Source: Ferruginibacter albus (GTDB lineage Bacteria; Bacteroidota; Bacteroidia; Chitinophagales; Chitinophagaceae). Taken from it: 64,000 nt of DNA. The DNA is taken from assembly GCF_020042285.1 (NCBI RefSeq), contig NZ_CP083388.1:3498001-3562000 (forward strand), in the 5' to 3' direction. This document shows, in pieces, positions 35,633 to 45,187 of this stretch. The translations under genes and the position numbers were made by a program. Each line of letters begins with the position of its first letter. Position 1 is the stretch's first letter. The notes beneath the pieces were generated by a model. It saw only the letters and a list, made by a program, of their open reading frames with translations, ran no database searches and was not told the origin of the DNA.

Positions 35633-37378
35633 CTATCTCTTATAATATAATGAGGTAATAATTCCACAACCAAATTTTAGGTTATCGCATACCGTTACCG
35701 GTAATTTTCCTTTAAACGAGATTTTTCCTTGTAACAAGTCTATAGCAGTGTTTTGGGTCACATCGTCATCTTCATAACAGGCAATTAAATTACCTGCATT
35801 ACACCAGTTTTTAATCACATAGGGATTGCCAAAAACAATTGTTATTGACCGTGAGTATTGTTGCAGTTGCTCCACAAAGGTATTAGATGCAGAATCAATG
35901 CCAAAATTATTTGCAGGAACCCGGTTATAGGCATGTATGCCAATTACAACTGACCTGTAGCGGGATTTTATTAACTGAACTAACGATAATATCCTGAGGG
36001 AATCCTGCTTATAATTAAAATAAAACACATCTGCATTGTAATCCTTTCGCATTCTTGCAGCAAAAGCATTATCCTTATTAATACCAATGCCAATATAAGC
36101 TACGTCGTATAAATTATTATTCTTTTCAGGAGAAAATGGAAAGAATACACTGTCTTTTTTATGTAATAAGGTAATGGCATTCTCAGCCACCAATCGCTTC
36201 ATAGCAGGTATATCTTTATTAAGATCGGCAACAAGATTTACCGTGTCAATTGGCTTTTGCAGAACTGCTCTATATTGGTATTTTGCCATTAAAACTTTTT
36301 TACAATGCAGCTCAATATCATTCCATGACAATAAATTATTGGAAACAGCTTCCTTTATTTTTCCAATTGCCTGTGGCACATCACCAGGCAAGCAAAGCAT
36401 ATCGTTTCCTGCGATCAAAGCTTGTACAGAAGCATCTCCGTCAGGAAAATACTTTTTCACACCCTGCATTTCCAGTGCGTCCGTAAATGTTAGTCCCTGG
36501 TAATTTAATTTATTGCGTAACAGATTAGTAACATTATTTTTTGAGATAGAGGTAGCCCGATTTTTAGAACTATCAATAGCAGGAATATATAAATGAGCGA
36601 TCATTATGCTTCCCACATTTGCCTGTACCATTTTTTTAAACGGGAACAATTCCAGCGAATCCAGTTGTGCCATTGACTTATTAATTACAGGCAAATCAAA
36701 ATGCGAATCAACCGCTACATCGCCATGCCCGGGAAAATGTTTGGCACAGGCCATAACTCCAACATCCTGCATGCCTTTCATATATTGCACACCAAATTCC
36801 GCCACTTTGTATTTGTCTTCTCCAAAACTTCTGTCATTAATAACCGGGTTATCAGGGTTATTATTTATATCTACCACCGGCGCATAATTAACGGCAATGC
36901 CTATACGCTTACATTGTTCGCCTACAATTTTTCCGTATTCATATACAATGCATGGGTCCTGCATAGCACCCAGCATCATTTGCTTAGGCAAAGCCTGTAC
37001 ACTATCAAACATACGCATACCCACCCCCCATTCTGCATCAATGCACGTAAGAACAGGTGTTTTTGCTACACTTTGTAAATGATTTAAAATATTGGCTTGC
37101 TGTACGGGGTCGCCCTGGAAAAGGCAAACACTACCGATATTATATTTTCTTACCAATGAATCTACCTGTTTATCAAAAAAAACTGCTTTTTTATTTATAA
37201 AGTCATAGGTCGATAAACGAACAACCATTAATTGCGCAATGCGTTCCGAATCGGACAAAGAATTATAAACACTATCAACCCATGCAATTGCTGTGCTATT
37301 ATTTGTAGAAGGCATATTGTTTTGTGCCGATATTTTAAAAGAACAGAGTAACAGTAAAACCACCCAAAAGCTTCGCAT
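35633..37378 (-). CDS. Glycoside hydrolase family 3 protein (NagZ-like)
   Basis: A 581-residue exported GH3 enzyme with signal peptide (about 1-19). The N-terminal barrel carries KHFPGHG (213-219) followed by D224-S-H226, the Asp-His dyad of beta-N-acetylglucosaminidases of the NagZ type, and FTDALEM with the nucleophile Asp300. The C-terminal (alpha/beta)6 sandwich domain is present to residue 581. In many Bacteroidota the same module is fused to a serine beta-lactamase-like domain; here the protein stops before it. Likely releases GlcNAc from muropeptides or related glycans. Divergent from mutL. Confidence 0.9.
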   Translation of the reverse strand: MRSFWVVLLLLCSFKISAQNNMPSTNNSTAIAWVDSVYNSLSDSERIAQLMVVRLSTYDFINKKAVFFDKQVDSLVRKYNIGSVCLFQGDPVQQANILNHLQSVAKTPVLTCIDAEWGVGMRMFDSVQALPKQMMLGAMQDPCIVYEYGKIVGEQCKRIGIAVNYAPVVDINNNPDNPVINDRSFGEDKYKVAEFGVQYMKGMQDVGVMACAKHFPGHGDVAVDSHFDLPVINKSMAQLDSLELFPFKKMVQANVGSIMIAHLYIPAIDSSKNRATSISKNNVTNLLRNKLNYQGLTFTDALEMQGVKKYFPDGDASVQALIAGNDMLCLPGDVPQAIGKIKEAVSNNLLSWNDIELHCKKVLMAKYQYRAVLQKPIDTVNLVADLNKDIPAMKRLVAENAITLLHKKDSVFFPFSPEKNNNLYDVAYIGIGINKDNAFAARMRKDYNADVFYFNYKQDSLRILSLVQLIKSRYRSVVIGIHAYNRVPANNFGIDSASNTFVEQLQQYSRSITIVFGNPYVIKNWCNAGNLIACYEDDDVTQNTAIDLLQGKISFKGKLPVTVCDNLKFGCGIITSLYYKR

Positions 37379-37412
37379 TTGGTTACCAGGATTTATAATG
37401 AAGAGGATGTGT

Positions 37413-37420
37413 TAATTTTG
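37413..37420 (+). promoter_or_regulatory. -7 box of mutL
   Basis: TAATTTTG matches TAnnTTTG, 19 nt before the TTG start at 37440, in the 61-bp gap to the divergent GH3 gene. Confidence 0.5.
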
Positions 37421-37439
37421 AGATTCAAATTTCATCGTT

Positions 37440-39290
37440 TTGCCTGATATAATAAAATTATTACCCGACAACATCGCTAACCAAATTGCAGCCGGCGAAG
37501 TAATTCAGCGCCCTGCCAGCGCTGTAAAGGAATTGCTGGAAAATGCCATTGATGCAGGCGCTACTGAAATAAATTTAATAGTGGCCGATGCGGGTAAATC
37601 ATTGATACAGGTAATTGACAACGGCAAAGGCATGAGCGAAACCGATGCCCGCATGTGTTTTGAACGCCACGCCACTTCCAAAATAAAAAACATTGATGAC
37701 CTGTTTCATATTAAAACCATGGGCTTTCGCGGAGAAGCATTGGCAAGTATTGCCGCTGTGGCACAGGTTGAGCTAAAAACAAAAAAAGAAGAAGAAACCA
37801 CCGGCACTTATATTGAAATTGAAAACAGTGTTGTAATAAAGCAAGAACCTGTTGCCATGCAAAAAGGCACCAGCATTGCAATGAAAAACCTGTTTTTTAA
37901 TGTTCCGGCCCGTAGAAATTTTTTAAAAAGTAATGCATCGGAATTACGCCATATTGTAGATGAGTTCATTCGTGTATCAATGGCTTTCCCTGATTTGTTC
38001 TTTTCTCTTACAAGCAATGGTCAGCAACTGTTTCATTTAGATAAAGGCACACTAAAGCAACGCATCATTCAACTATTAGGCAATACTTATTCATCTAAAC
38101 TGGTAAGCGTTCAGGAGAATACGGATTACATGAATATTTACGGATTTGTAGGAAAGCCCGAAACTGCCAAGAAAACAAGAGGCGATCAATATTTCTTTGT
38201 GAACAATCGTTTTATTAAAAGCCCTTATTTGCACCATGCTATGATGGGCGCTTTTGATGAAATGATCGGGAAAGACAGCTTCCCGATGTATGTATTGTTT
38301 ATTGACCTGGACCCATCGCAGATCGATATTAATGTACATCCTACCAAACAGGAAATAAAGTTTGAAGATGAAAAGATCGTGTATGCATTTATTCAAAGTG
38401 CAGTGAAACATGCATTGGCGCAATTTAGCATTACACCGACATTAGATTTTGAATTGGATGCTTCTATTCAACAATTAGATGCTATTAATAAGCCGTTCAC
38501 TGAAGAAAAAAAAGCAGCAACCACCTCTTCTTCTTTATATCAAACATTTACTCAAAAAAACCAGGCGCATTTAATTGAAAGAAAAAGCGAGCTCAAGCAC
38601 TGGAAAGAATTTTATGAACCCGAAACCAAGCCAGGATCTGAAAGTCAAAAGCCTGAAATCGACCCTTATAAAAGTGAAGAAGAAAAGCCATTTCAATCTT
38701 TAATAACCCAAATACAAAAACCGGAAGCAGAACATTTTTTACAGTTGCACAATACATATATCGTTTTACAAAACGATAAAGGCTTCATGGTCATTCATCA
38801 GCAAAATGCACATGAAAGAGTTTTGTATGAAAAATTTATTACTGCTATAGCAGGAAAACATATTGCTGTACAGCAAAGCTTATTCCCTGCAACGATCGAT
38901 CTGGTTCCACAGGATGCTGTATTATTAAATGAATTACTTCCTGACCTGAAATTTTTAGGCTACCAGATCGAGCCATTTGGCAATAATTCTTTTGTTGTAC
39001 AAGGTACTCCGGCGGATATAGAACAAGGAAACGAAAAAGTAATTATTGAAAGAGTACTGGAACAGTACAAACATTTCAGCAGCGATTTAAAATTCAATCA
39101 GCGGGAAAAATTATTACGTTCTCTTGCCTGGCAACAATCAGTAAAAGCAGGCACTGCACTCACAGAAAAAGAAATGAAAGTATTAATTGAAGATCTATTT
39201 GCCTGTAATGCTCCCAATATTACCCCTAACGGAAAACCTACATACACGGAGTTTAAGAAAAACGAAATGGATAAAATGTTTGGGAGATAA
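37440..39290 (+). CDS. mutL: DNA mismatch repair protein MutL
   Basis: A 616-residue MutL that links MutS recognition to strand removal. The GHKL ATPase domain has ELLENAIDAGA (E34), DNGKGM (60-65), ATSKI and GFRGEAL (95-101). A low-complexity linker spans about 350-440, then the dimerisation domain. The endonuclease motif normally DQHAxxERxxxE reads HQQNAHERVLYE (453-464), losing the leading Asp and His, and the CPHGRP motif reads TPNGKP (595-600), losing Cys and His, so the metal site of endonuclease-type MutL looks absent. Start is TTG at 37440, which places the family's conserved N-terminus (IIKLLPDNIANQIAAGEV) at the right position. mutS is not in the window. Confidence 0.95.
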   Translation: MPDIIKLLPDNIANQIAAGEVIQRPASAVKELLENAIDAGATEINLIVADAGKSLIQVIDNGKGMSETDARMCFERHATSKIKNIDDLFHIKTMGFRGEALASIAAVAQVELKTKKEEETTGTYIEIENSVVIKQEPVAMQKGTSIAMKNLFFNVPARRNFLKSNASELRHIVDEFIRVSMAFPDLFFSLTSNGQQLFHLDKGTLKQRIIQLLGNTYSSKLVSVQENTDYMNIYGFVGKPETAKKTRGDQYFFVNNRFIKSPYLHHAMMGAFDEMIGKDSFPMYVLFIDLDPSQIDINVHPTKQEIKFEDEKIVYAFIQSAVKHALAQFSITPTLDFELDASIQQLDAINKPFTEEKKAATTSSSLYQTFTQKNQAHLIERKSELKHWKEFYEPETKPGSESQKPEIDPYKSEEEKPFQSLITQIQKPEAEHFLQLHNTYIVLQNDKGFMVIHQQNAHERVLYEKFITAIAGKHIAVQQSLFPATIDLVPQDAVLLNELLPDLKFLGYQIEPFGNNSFVVQGTPADIEQGNEKVIIERVLEQYKHFSSDLKFNQREKLLRSLAWQQSVKAGTALTEKEMKVLIEDLFACNAPNITPNGKPTYTEFKKNEMDKMFGR

Positions 39291-39323
39291 ACACCTGGCA
39301 AATCCGTTTATTTTAAAACAATC

Positions 39324-40022
39324 TTATAAGTCGCCTAACTGCGGTCGTAATACAATATCTTCTGCCACAGCTGCAGGAGACAGCTTGGCTGCAACAACGA
39401 TCATTTTAGCAACATCGTTTGCCTCCATTATACGTTTATTGCTATTATTATAATCGCCCCAGCTATCCGTTAGCACAGCACCCGGATAAACCGATGTAAC
39501 TTTTATATTAAACGGCTTTAGCTCTTCACGAAGGTTTTTACTAAACCCCATCAATGCATATTTACTGATACTGTAACTGCCGCCATTATTATAAGCCTGC
39601 AACGCTGCAATAGAACAAATATTGAAAATATGCCCCCGTTTGGATTCGATCATTTTTGTAACAACGCTTCGTGTAACATGATAAGCACTATATAAGTTTG
39701 TTTCGACCATCGCTTCCAGCACACCATCATCTTCGTTGTAAATACTGCCCGGCAAAAAATTACCGGCATTATTTATCAATACATCAGGCGTTGCTTGTTC
39801 AATACACCAGTTACCAAAGGAAATAGCCTCCTTTTTAATAGAAAGGTCGAATGCTTTTGCCACAATATCTATATCAGGAAAAGACGATTTCATTTCTCTT
39901 ACTGTTTGTAACAATTTTTTTTCGTCTTTTGAACACAAGATCAAATTAGCTCCTTCTACAGCAAAGGCTTCTGCTATTGCTCTTCCAATTCCTCTGCTGG
40001 CGCCGGTTATAACAACATTCAT
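39324..40022 (-). CDS. SDR family oxidoreductase
   Basis: A 232-residue classical short-chain dehydrogenase/reductase. NAD(P)-binding GASRGIG is at 7-13, NNAG near 84-87, catalytic Ser in NICSIAAL and Y-x-x-x-K in YSISKYALMG (about 150). Closest in pattern to 3-ketoacyl reductase-like enzymes (DltE/YgfF-like), substrate not determinable. Divergent from the HAD gene with abutting -7 boxes, convergent with mutL. Confidence 0.88.
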   Translation of the reverse strand: MNVVITGASRGIGRAIAEAFAVEGANLILCSKDEKKLLQTVREMKSSFPDIDIVAKAFDLSIKKEAISFGNWCIEQATPDVLINNAGNFLPGSIYNEDDGVLEAMVETNLYSAYHVTRSVVTKMIESKRGHIFNICSIAALQAYNNGGSYSISKYALMGFSKNLREELKPFNIKVTSVYPGAVLTDSWGDYNNSNKRIMEANDVAKMIVVAAKLSPAAVAEDIVLRPQLGDL

Positions 40023-40051
40023 GGTATATAATTTTTAAACTGCCTATTGAA

Positions 40052-40059
40052 TATCTTTG
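40052..40059 (+). promoter_or_regulatory. -7 box of the HAD gene
   Basis: TATCTTTG matches TAnnTTTG, 31 nt upstream of the ATG at 40091. It directly abuts an opposing box at 40060-40067. Confidence 0.5.
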
Positions 40060-40067
40060 CAAATCTA
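40060..40067 (-). promoter_or_regulatory. -7 box of the SDR gene
   Basis: Minus-strand TAGATTTG matches TAnnTTTG, 38 nt upstream of the SDR ATG at 40022 and adjoining the plus-strand box with no base between. Confidence 0.45.
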
Positions 40068-40090
40068 CAATCTGCAAACTGTAATCTGTA

Positions 40091-40789
40091 ATGACAAAGT
40101 ACAAACATATTTTCTTCGATCTTGACCATACATTGTGGGATTTTGATACCAATGCTAAAGAAGCGCTGACAGAATTGTATGCTTTTTTTGAATTGGATAA
40201 GAAAAACATTTCCCCTTTTGAAGATTTTTATCGTCATTATTTAAATCACAACCAGGTGCTCTGGGATAGGTATCACAAAGGATTTATCACTGCTGATGAA
40301 TTAAAGTGGAAACGAATGTGGCGTACTTTGCTGGAGTTTAAGATCGGTGATGAACAGTTGGCAAAAAAAATGAGCGAAAAGTTTTTGGAACTATTACCTG
40401 TTAAAAAAAACCTGTTCCCATACGCACATGAAATATTGGATTATCTCGTTGATAAAAAGTACGATATCCATTTAATTACGAATGGTTTTGAAAAAACACA
40501 ATGGCTTAAATTGAACAATAGCGGGCTAGGTAAATATTTTAAATATGTAATAACGTCAGAAACCAGCAACAGTATTAAGCCGCAGAAAGAAATATTTTCA
40601 TACGCACTACAAAAAGCAGGTGCTGCTTTAGAAGAAAGTATTATGATCGGAGATAACCTGGATGCCGATATTCAAGGAGCAATGAATATCGGGATGGATT
40701 CAATCTTTGTGAACCATATTAACGTTGTTACCGACTTAAAGCCAACTTATATTGTTAGGCATTTAAAAGAGCTGGAGGATATCTTTTAA
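40091..40789 (+). CDS. HAD phosphatase, YjjG-like pyrimidine nucleotidase
   Basis: A 232-residue HAD superfamily hydrolase. Motif I is FFDLDHTLWDF (nucleophile Asp near 10), motif II TNGF near 134-137, motif III K in SIKPQKEIF and motif IV IGDNLDADIQGA. The DHTLWDFD form of motif I and the following helical cap match YjjG-type 5'-nucleotidases, which hydrolyse (non-canonical) pyrimidine monophosphates. Cytosolic; its stop lies 5 nt from the convergent psd stop. Confidence 0.88.
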   Translation: MTKYKHIFFDLDHTLWDFDTNAKEALTELYAFFELDKKNISPFEDFYRHYLNHNQVLWDRYHKGFITADELKWKRMWRTLLEFKIGDEQLAKKMSEKFLELLPVKKNLFPYAHEILDYLVDKKYDIHLITNGFEKTQWLKLNNSGLGKYFKYVITSETSNSIKPQKEIFSYALQKAGAALEESIMIGDNLDADIQGAMNIGMDSIFVNHINVVTDLKPTYIVRHLKELEDIF

Positions 40790-40794
40790 TCCTT

Positions 40795-41451
40795 TTATAA
40801 AGTAGCAATAACGGTTACACCGCCTTTTACAACTTGATCTAATTCTACATTAACTTTAGTTCCTACCGGCAATAACAGATCTACCCGGCTGCCGAATTTT
40901 ATAAACCCAAACTCATTGGTTTGCTCTACTTTTTGCCCTGCCTGCAAATAGTTTACAATTCGTTTTGCTAATGCACCGGCAATTTGCTTTACTAATATTT
41001 CCGTGTCATCTTTTTTTATAACTACAGAATGGCGTTCATTCTCAGTAGATGATTTAGGATTCCAGGCAACTAAATATTTTCCTTTGTGGTATTGACTGTA
41101 GCGAACTTCTCCGCTAACAGGGTTTCTGTTTACATGCACATTTGCCGGGCTCATAAATATGGAAACCTGCAAACGTTTTGTTTTAAAATATTCTTCATCA
41201 AAGGTCTCTTCGATCACTACAACCTTACCATCTGCCGGCGCAATTATTAGTTTATCGTCAATAGTTAATTTTCTGTTCGGTATTCTGAAGAATGAAATAA
41301 GAAACAAGAACACAAAAAGTGTTACTGCAAAAATTGTCCACGCCAGCCATACCATAGAAGCACTTAAAAAGTAAAAACTAATGATATTAATAAATCCAAA
41401 AAACAAAGCGCCAATAGCAATTGATTTATATCCTTCTCTGTGAATCGTCAT
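40795..41451 (-). CDS. psd: Phosphatidylserine decarboxylase (short type)
   Basis: A 218-residue phosphatidylserine decarboxylase-family protein making phosphatidylethanolamine. Two membrane helices lie at about 12-30 and 32-54. PADGKV (71-ish), FMSP-NVH-NR and the self-cleavage motif FGSRVD (Gly-Ser near 186-187) are visible; cleavage before Ser gives the pyruvoyl cofactor. The Gly-Ser pair with R rather than LGST is typical of the short archaetidylserine/PS decarboxylase branch. A minus-strand TATCTTTG lies upstream. CDP-diacylglycerol-serine transferase is not in the window. Confidence 0.93.
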   Translation of the reverse strand: MTIHREGYKSIAIGALFFGFINIISFYFLSASMVWLAWTIFAVTLFVFLFLISFFRIPNRKLTIDDKLIIAPADGKVVVIEETFDEEYFKTKRLQVSIFMSPANVHVNRNPVSGEVRYSQYHKGKYLVAWNPKSSTENERHSVVIKKDDTEILVKQIAGALAKRIVNYLQAGQKVEQTNEFGFIKFGSRVDLLLPVGTKVNVELDQVVKGGVTVIATL

Positions 41452-41468
41452 GTAAAATGTTTAAACGT

Positions 41469-41476
41469 CAAAGATA
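41469..41476 (-). promoter_or_regulatory. -7 box of psd
   Basis: Minus-strand TATCTTTG fits TAnnTTTG, 18 nt upstream of the psd ATG at 41451, so psd can be transcribed independently of the two membrane genes before it. Confidence 0.5.
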
Positions 41477-41532
41477 CATTATCTATTTTCAGTTTCTATA
41501 ATGATTGCCTGATTGTTTGCTTGTCTATTTGG

Positions 41533-41952
41533 TTATTTCTTTTTAGAATCGAGCCATTTTTGTACATCCTTTGCATTATTTAGCGCCACAGCAAGTAGTA
41601 CATAAGCAAGTATTTTAAGCATCCATCCTTGAAATAGGGCAGTCATATCCTGCAAAGCAATAAGAACATTTAAACAAGTATAAAAGATCAACACCGTAAT
41701 AATGGCGGTATATGGTTTTTTCTTAGTCCAAAAAGCAAGTATTACAAAAACTATAGCAATAATAATATTGAATGCTATTATAATATACTTGGCAGTATCT
41801 TCTATATTATTGGGGATTGTTATTAACCAAAACACTTGAAGGGCCGCCATTACAAATAAAAGTATTCTTGCATTTCGCACCGGCTTGTCGTAGCCTTCCA
41901 TTGAGTTAATATCGATCAGAGTGTCTTCCTGCTTTGCTTGATCTTGTTCCAT
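41533..41952 (-). CDS. Small four-helix membrane protein
   Basis: A 139-residue protein with an acidic N-terminal tail (1-25) and four predicted membrane helices (about 29-45, 55-74, 82-100, 105-123), ending in a charged KDVQKWLDSKKK. No family recognised. It lies 51 nt after the RND exporter gene on the same strand and before psd, so it may belong to that transcript. Confidence 0.75.
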   Translation of the reverse strand: MEQDQAKQEDTLIDINSMEGYDKPVRNARILLFVMAALQVFWLITIPNNIEDTAKYIIIAFNIIIAIVFVILAFWTKKKPYTAIITVLIFYTCLNVLIALQDMTALFQGWMLKILAYVLLAVALNNAKDVQKWLDSKKK

Positions 41953-42003
41953 ATAGTTTGAATTTTAGAAAAACAAGATAATACAATTCAGATATGGCTG
42001 CTA

Positions 42004-44328
42004 TTATTTTTTCTTGCCGGCGATAAGTAATAGCAACGCAGGTAATAAGATCAGATTCGTTAAAGTAGCTACCAGCAATGTAACAGATGTAAGCCACCCC
42101 AGAGATTGTGTTCCTCCAAATCCGCTGAAACAAAAAATTACAAATCCCGCTATCAAAACCAGTGATGTATATACAATACTTAATCCTGTGTTTTTAATGC
42201 TTGCTGCAACTGTTTCCGCAACATTGTTATCGTGCGTAGGCAATTCCTGTTTATAATTAACTAAAAAACGAATGGTAATATCAATGGCAATGCCTAGCGC
42301 CACACTAAAAACCAATACTGTAGAAGGCTTTAAGTGGACACCCGCCCATCCCATTACTCCGGCGGTAATAACCAACGGAACCAGGTTAGGAATTAATGAG
42401 CACACCAATATTTTTACCGACTTAAATAAATACAGCATGCAAACAGATATTAAAAGAAAGGCCCAAAAAATACTTTGCTCCAATCCTTTAATAATAAAGT
42501 CGCTGCCTTCTAAAAATGTTATACTCGTGCCTGTTAGTGTTACTTTGTATTGAGATGAATTGAATAATTCATTTGCATGATGCTGAATGCTATCTAATAT
42601 TATCGGCAATTGTTTAGTGCCAACGTCTGCCATATTAATACTTACCCTTGTGTAACGCTTGGATGTATCCATAAATGCAGACAACATTTTGGTAAAATTG
42701 TTTTGCGAACTGCTGTCTTTCTTTGGTTTTAAATAGTCGGCAACAAAAGCGCCTTCAAAATCGCTTGGCAACGAATAATTAGCTGAATCGCCGTCGTAAA
42801 AAGCCTGTTTGGCAAATTTCAATCCCTCGGCAATGCTTAACGGACGGGCCATATTTTTTTGTGAATTGATGTATGTAGCCAATGAATCTACCTTTCGTAA
42901 AGCCACCAATGAGCGCATGCCGGAAAGTCCATACCTTTTTTTAGAATCAATTACAATTTCCAATGGCATTACCCCTTTAAAATTTCTCTCAAAAAATTTA
43001 AGATCTGTATATATTTTATCTGTTTGCGGAAGATCATCAACAATATACCCAACACTTTGCAGTTTAAAAATTCCTATTACAGCAAATACCAGTAATACCA
43101 GCGTAGTTGAATACACGGTTTTTTTATGTTCAAAAACCCATCCCTCAATCTTGATCAATAAAGAAGTTATCCATTTATTAGATAAATATTTTGTTTGAGA
43201 AGCATTTGGTGGTGGAAGATAGCTTAGTGCAGCAGGCAACAAAATAAAAGAAATTACAAATATCAGCATGATGCTGATCCCTGCTATTACTCCAAATTCT
43301 TTTAATAAAGCACTTTTGGTTAATGCAAAAACAGCAAAGCCGATAGCAGCAGTGATATTACAAAACAGCGTTACAATTCCCATCTTGCTTACCATGCTTA
43401 CCAGTGCGCTTTTTTTATCAGGGTGCTGCAAATAAGACGTGTGATATTTATTAATAAAATAGATACAGTTAGGTATCCCAATTACTACAATCAGCGAGGG
43501 GGCAAGCGCCGTAAGCAATGTGATCTTGTATTGAAACAGCTCCATCAATCCCATGCTCCACACTACTCCGAAGATCACTACTAATAAAGAAAGCAACATC
43601 GTACTTACAGAACGAAAGAATAACAACAATATCAAAGCGCTTAATAAAATAGAACCGATCAGAAATATTTTCATCTCTTTTTTAATCCGATCTGCCATTA
43701 CAGTACGTATTAATGGCAATCCACTAAGATGTGTTTCGATTTTTGTTTTGGTTTGAAATGCGCTTACAGCTGCAGTTATATCGTCAACAATTTTAGTTCG
43801 CTTGGGGGAGTTAAGAGAATCTTTATTGATGCTAACTCCAATTAAATAAGCATTGGTTTCGGGATTGTATAATAATGACCTGTAAAAAGGAAGATTGAGC
43901 AACGTTCCTTTTGCTTCATCCAATTGCGCTTGTGTAGTAATCGTATCAGCAAATATTTTAACGGGATTTAATTTTTCCGTTATTGAATCTTTTACCAAAT
44001 TCACAGCTGATGGAACATCCAATACACCGGTAACATCATTTATTTTTTTTATATCATCATGTAGTTTTTTATACGCATTAAAAACATCTAACTTAAATAA
44101 ATCGTTTGTTTGAACACCGATTACCAGCATATTCCCATCATCCCCAAAACGATTTCTAAATTCCTGGTATTCCTGGTATTTAATATTATCAACAGGAATG
44201 GCTCTTGCAAAATCATAGCTCAATTTTACCTTGCTTGCTAGGTAACCCATTACACCCGTTGACAGCGCCAATAATATAAGTAACGCCAACCTGTATTTTA
44301 GAACCAATTCGGCCAATCGTTTCCACAT
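42004..44328 (-). CDS. RND/MMPL superfamily exporter
   Basis: A 774-residue membrane transporter of the MMPL/HAE-3-like RND branch. It shows the twofold layout: TM1 (about 13-30), a periplasmic domain (to about 220), six helices (225-400), a second periplasmic domain (425-620) and a final helix bundle (625-770). Motifs of the family include a GIxxD-type acidic site (SVALGIAIDITIRFLVNY, about 695) in TM10 and ALAPSLIVVIGIPNCIYF in TM4. These proteins move lipids, hopanoids or hydrophobic compounds using the proton gradient without an obligate MFP/OMF partner; none is encoded beside it. Substrate unknown. Confidence 0.88.
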   Translation of the reverse strand: MWKRLAELVLKYRLALLILLALSTGVMGYLASKVKLSYDFARAIPVDNIKYQEYQEFRNRFGDDGNMLVIGVQTNDLFKLDVFNAYKKLHDDIKKINDVTGVLDVPSAVNLVKDSITEKLNPVKIFADTITTQAQLDEAKGTLLNLPFYRSLLYNPETNAYLIGVSINKDSLNSPKRTKIVDDITAAVSAFQTKTKIETHLSGLPLIRTVMADRIKKEMKIFLIGSILLSALILLLFFRSVSTMLLSLLVVIFGVVWSMGLMELFQYKITLLTALAPSLIVVIGIPNCIYFINKYHTSYLQHPDKKSALVSMVSKMGIVTLFCNITAAIGFAVFALTKSALLKEFGVIAGISIMLIFVISFILLPAALSYLPPPNASQTKYLSNKWITSLLIKIEGWVFEHKKTVYSTTLVLLVFAVIGIFKLQSVGYIVDDLPQTDKIYTDLKFFERNFKGVMPLEIVIDSKKRYGLSGMRSLVALRKVDSLATYINSQKNMARPLSIAEGLKFAKQAFYDGDSANYSLPSDFEGAFVADYLKPKKDSSSQNNFTKMLSAFMDTSKRYTRVSINMADVGTKQLPIILDSIQHHANELFNSSQYKVTLTGTSITFLEGSDFIIKGLEQSIFWAFLLISVCMLYLFKSVKILVCSLIPNLVPLVITAGVMGWAGVHLKPSTVLVFSVALGIAIDITIRFLVNYKQELPTHDNNVAETVAASIKNTGLSIVYTSLVLIAGFVIFCFSGFGGTQSLGWLTSVTLLVATLTNLILLPALLLLIAGKKK

Positions 44329-44448
44329 ATATTTTTAATTTGCTGCAAAGAAAATCAATAAAAATGGTTTTGCTTTATTCTTAACCAATTCTTACCTGCA
44401 AAAAGCAATCCATCCGCTTTTTAAAAAAGGTTGACGACCTTTGGTACA

Positions 44449-45183
44449 ATGACACATAAAACAAAAGGAATTGTATTGCGAACGATCAAGTATGGCGAAA
44501 CCAGCTTAGTGGTAACCCTATTTACAGAATTGTTCGGCATACAAACCTATATGGTAAACGGTGTCAGAACATCGAAAAAATCCGGAGGCAAGGCAAATTA
44601 TTTTCAACCGGCAGCAATTCTTGACCTGGTGGTTTATCATAATGAACTTAAAACCATGCAACGCATTAAAGAAGTTAGGTGGGCATTTATTTATACCAAC
44701 ATATTCAGTCATGTTATTAAAAACAGTATTACCTTATATATGGTAGAGCTGTTGCACAAATGTTTGAAACAACCAGAAAGCAATACTGATCTTTTCCTTT
44801 TTTTTGAAGATGCTTTGTTACAGTTAGATATCGCCGATAAAACAGTAACAGCAAATTTCACCTTATACATTTCCTTGCACCTGGCGCATTTTTTTGGTTT
44901 CAGAATAAATGATGATTATAGTGAAACCCAAAATATTTTAGACCTGCAGGAAGGAAGTTTTGTTTCGCAACGCCCCACGCATCCTTATTTTATAGAAGAT
45001 GAACCGGCGCATCTAACATCGCAATTATTAAAAGTGATGCAGCCGCAGGAGTTGGAAAATTTTAAATTAAATCAAGATATAAGAAGAAGGCTATTGTTGT
45101 GTTACCAGGATTATTATGCGTTGCATATCCAGGATTTTGGAAAAATGAAAACGTTGGTGACATTACACGAAGTGTTATCTTAA
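44449..45183 (+). CDS. recO: DNA repair protein RecO
   Basis: A 244-residue RecO, which anneals SSB-coated DNA and loads RecA with RecR in the RecFOR pathway. The N-terminal OB-fold begins with the typical KTKGIVLRTIKYGETSLVVTL and runs to about 80 (MVNGVRTSKK); the C-terminal helical domain follows. Bacteroidota RecO proteins usually lack the zinc cysteines, as here. The ORF extends to a TTG at 44431 but the ATG at 44449 fits the family. Divergent from the RND gene. Confidence 0.92.
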   Translation: MTHKTKGIVLRTIKYGETSLVVTLFTELFGIQTYMVNGVRTSKKSGGKANYFQPAAILDLVVYHNELKTMQRIKEVRWAFIYTNIFSHVIKNSITLYMVELLHKCLKQPESNTDLFLFFEDALLQLDIADKTVTANFTLYISLHLAHFFGFRINDDYSETQNILDLQEGSFVSQRPTHPYFIEDEPAHLTSQLLKVMQPQELENFKLNQDIRRRLLLCYQDYYALHIQDFGKMKTLVTLHEVLS

Positions 45184-45187
45184 ACCA

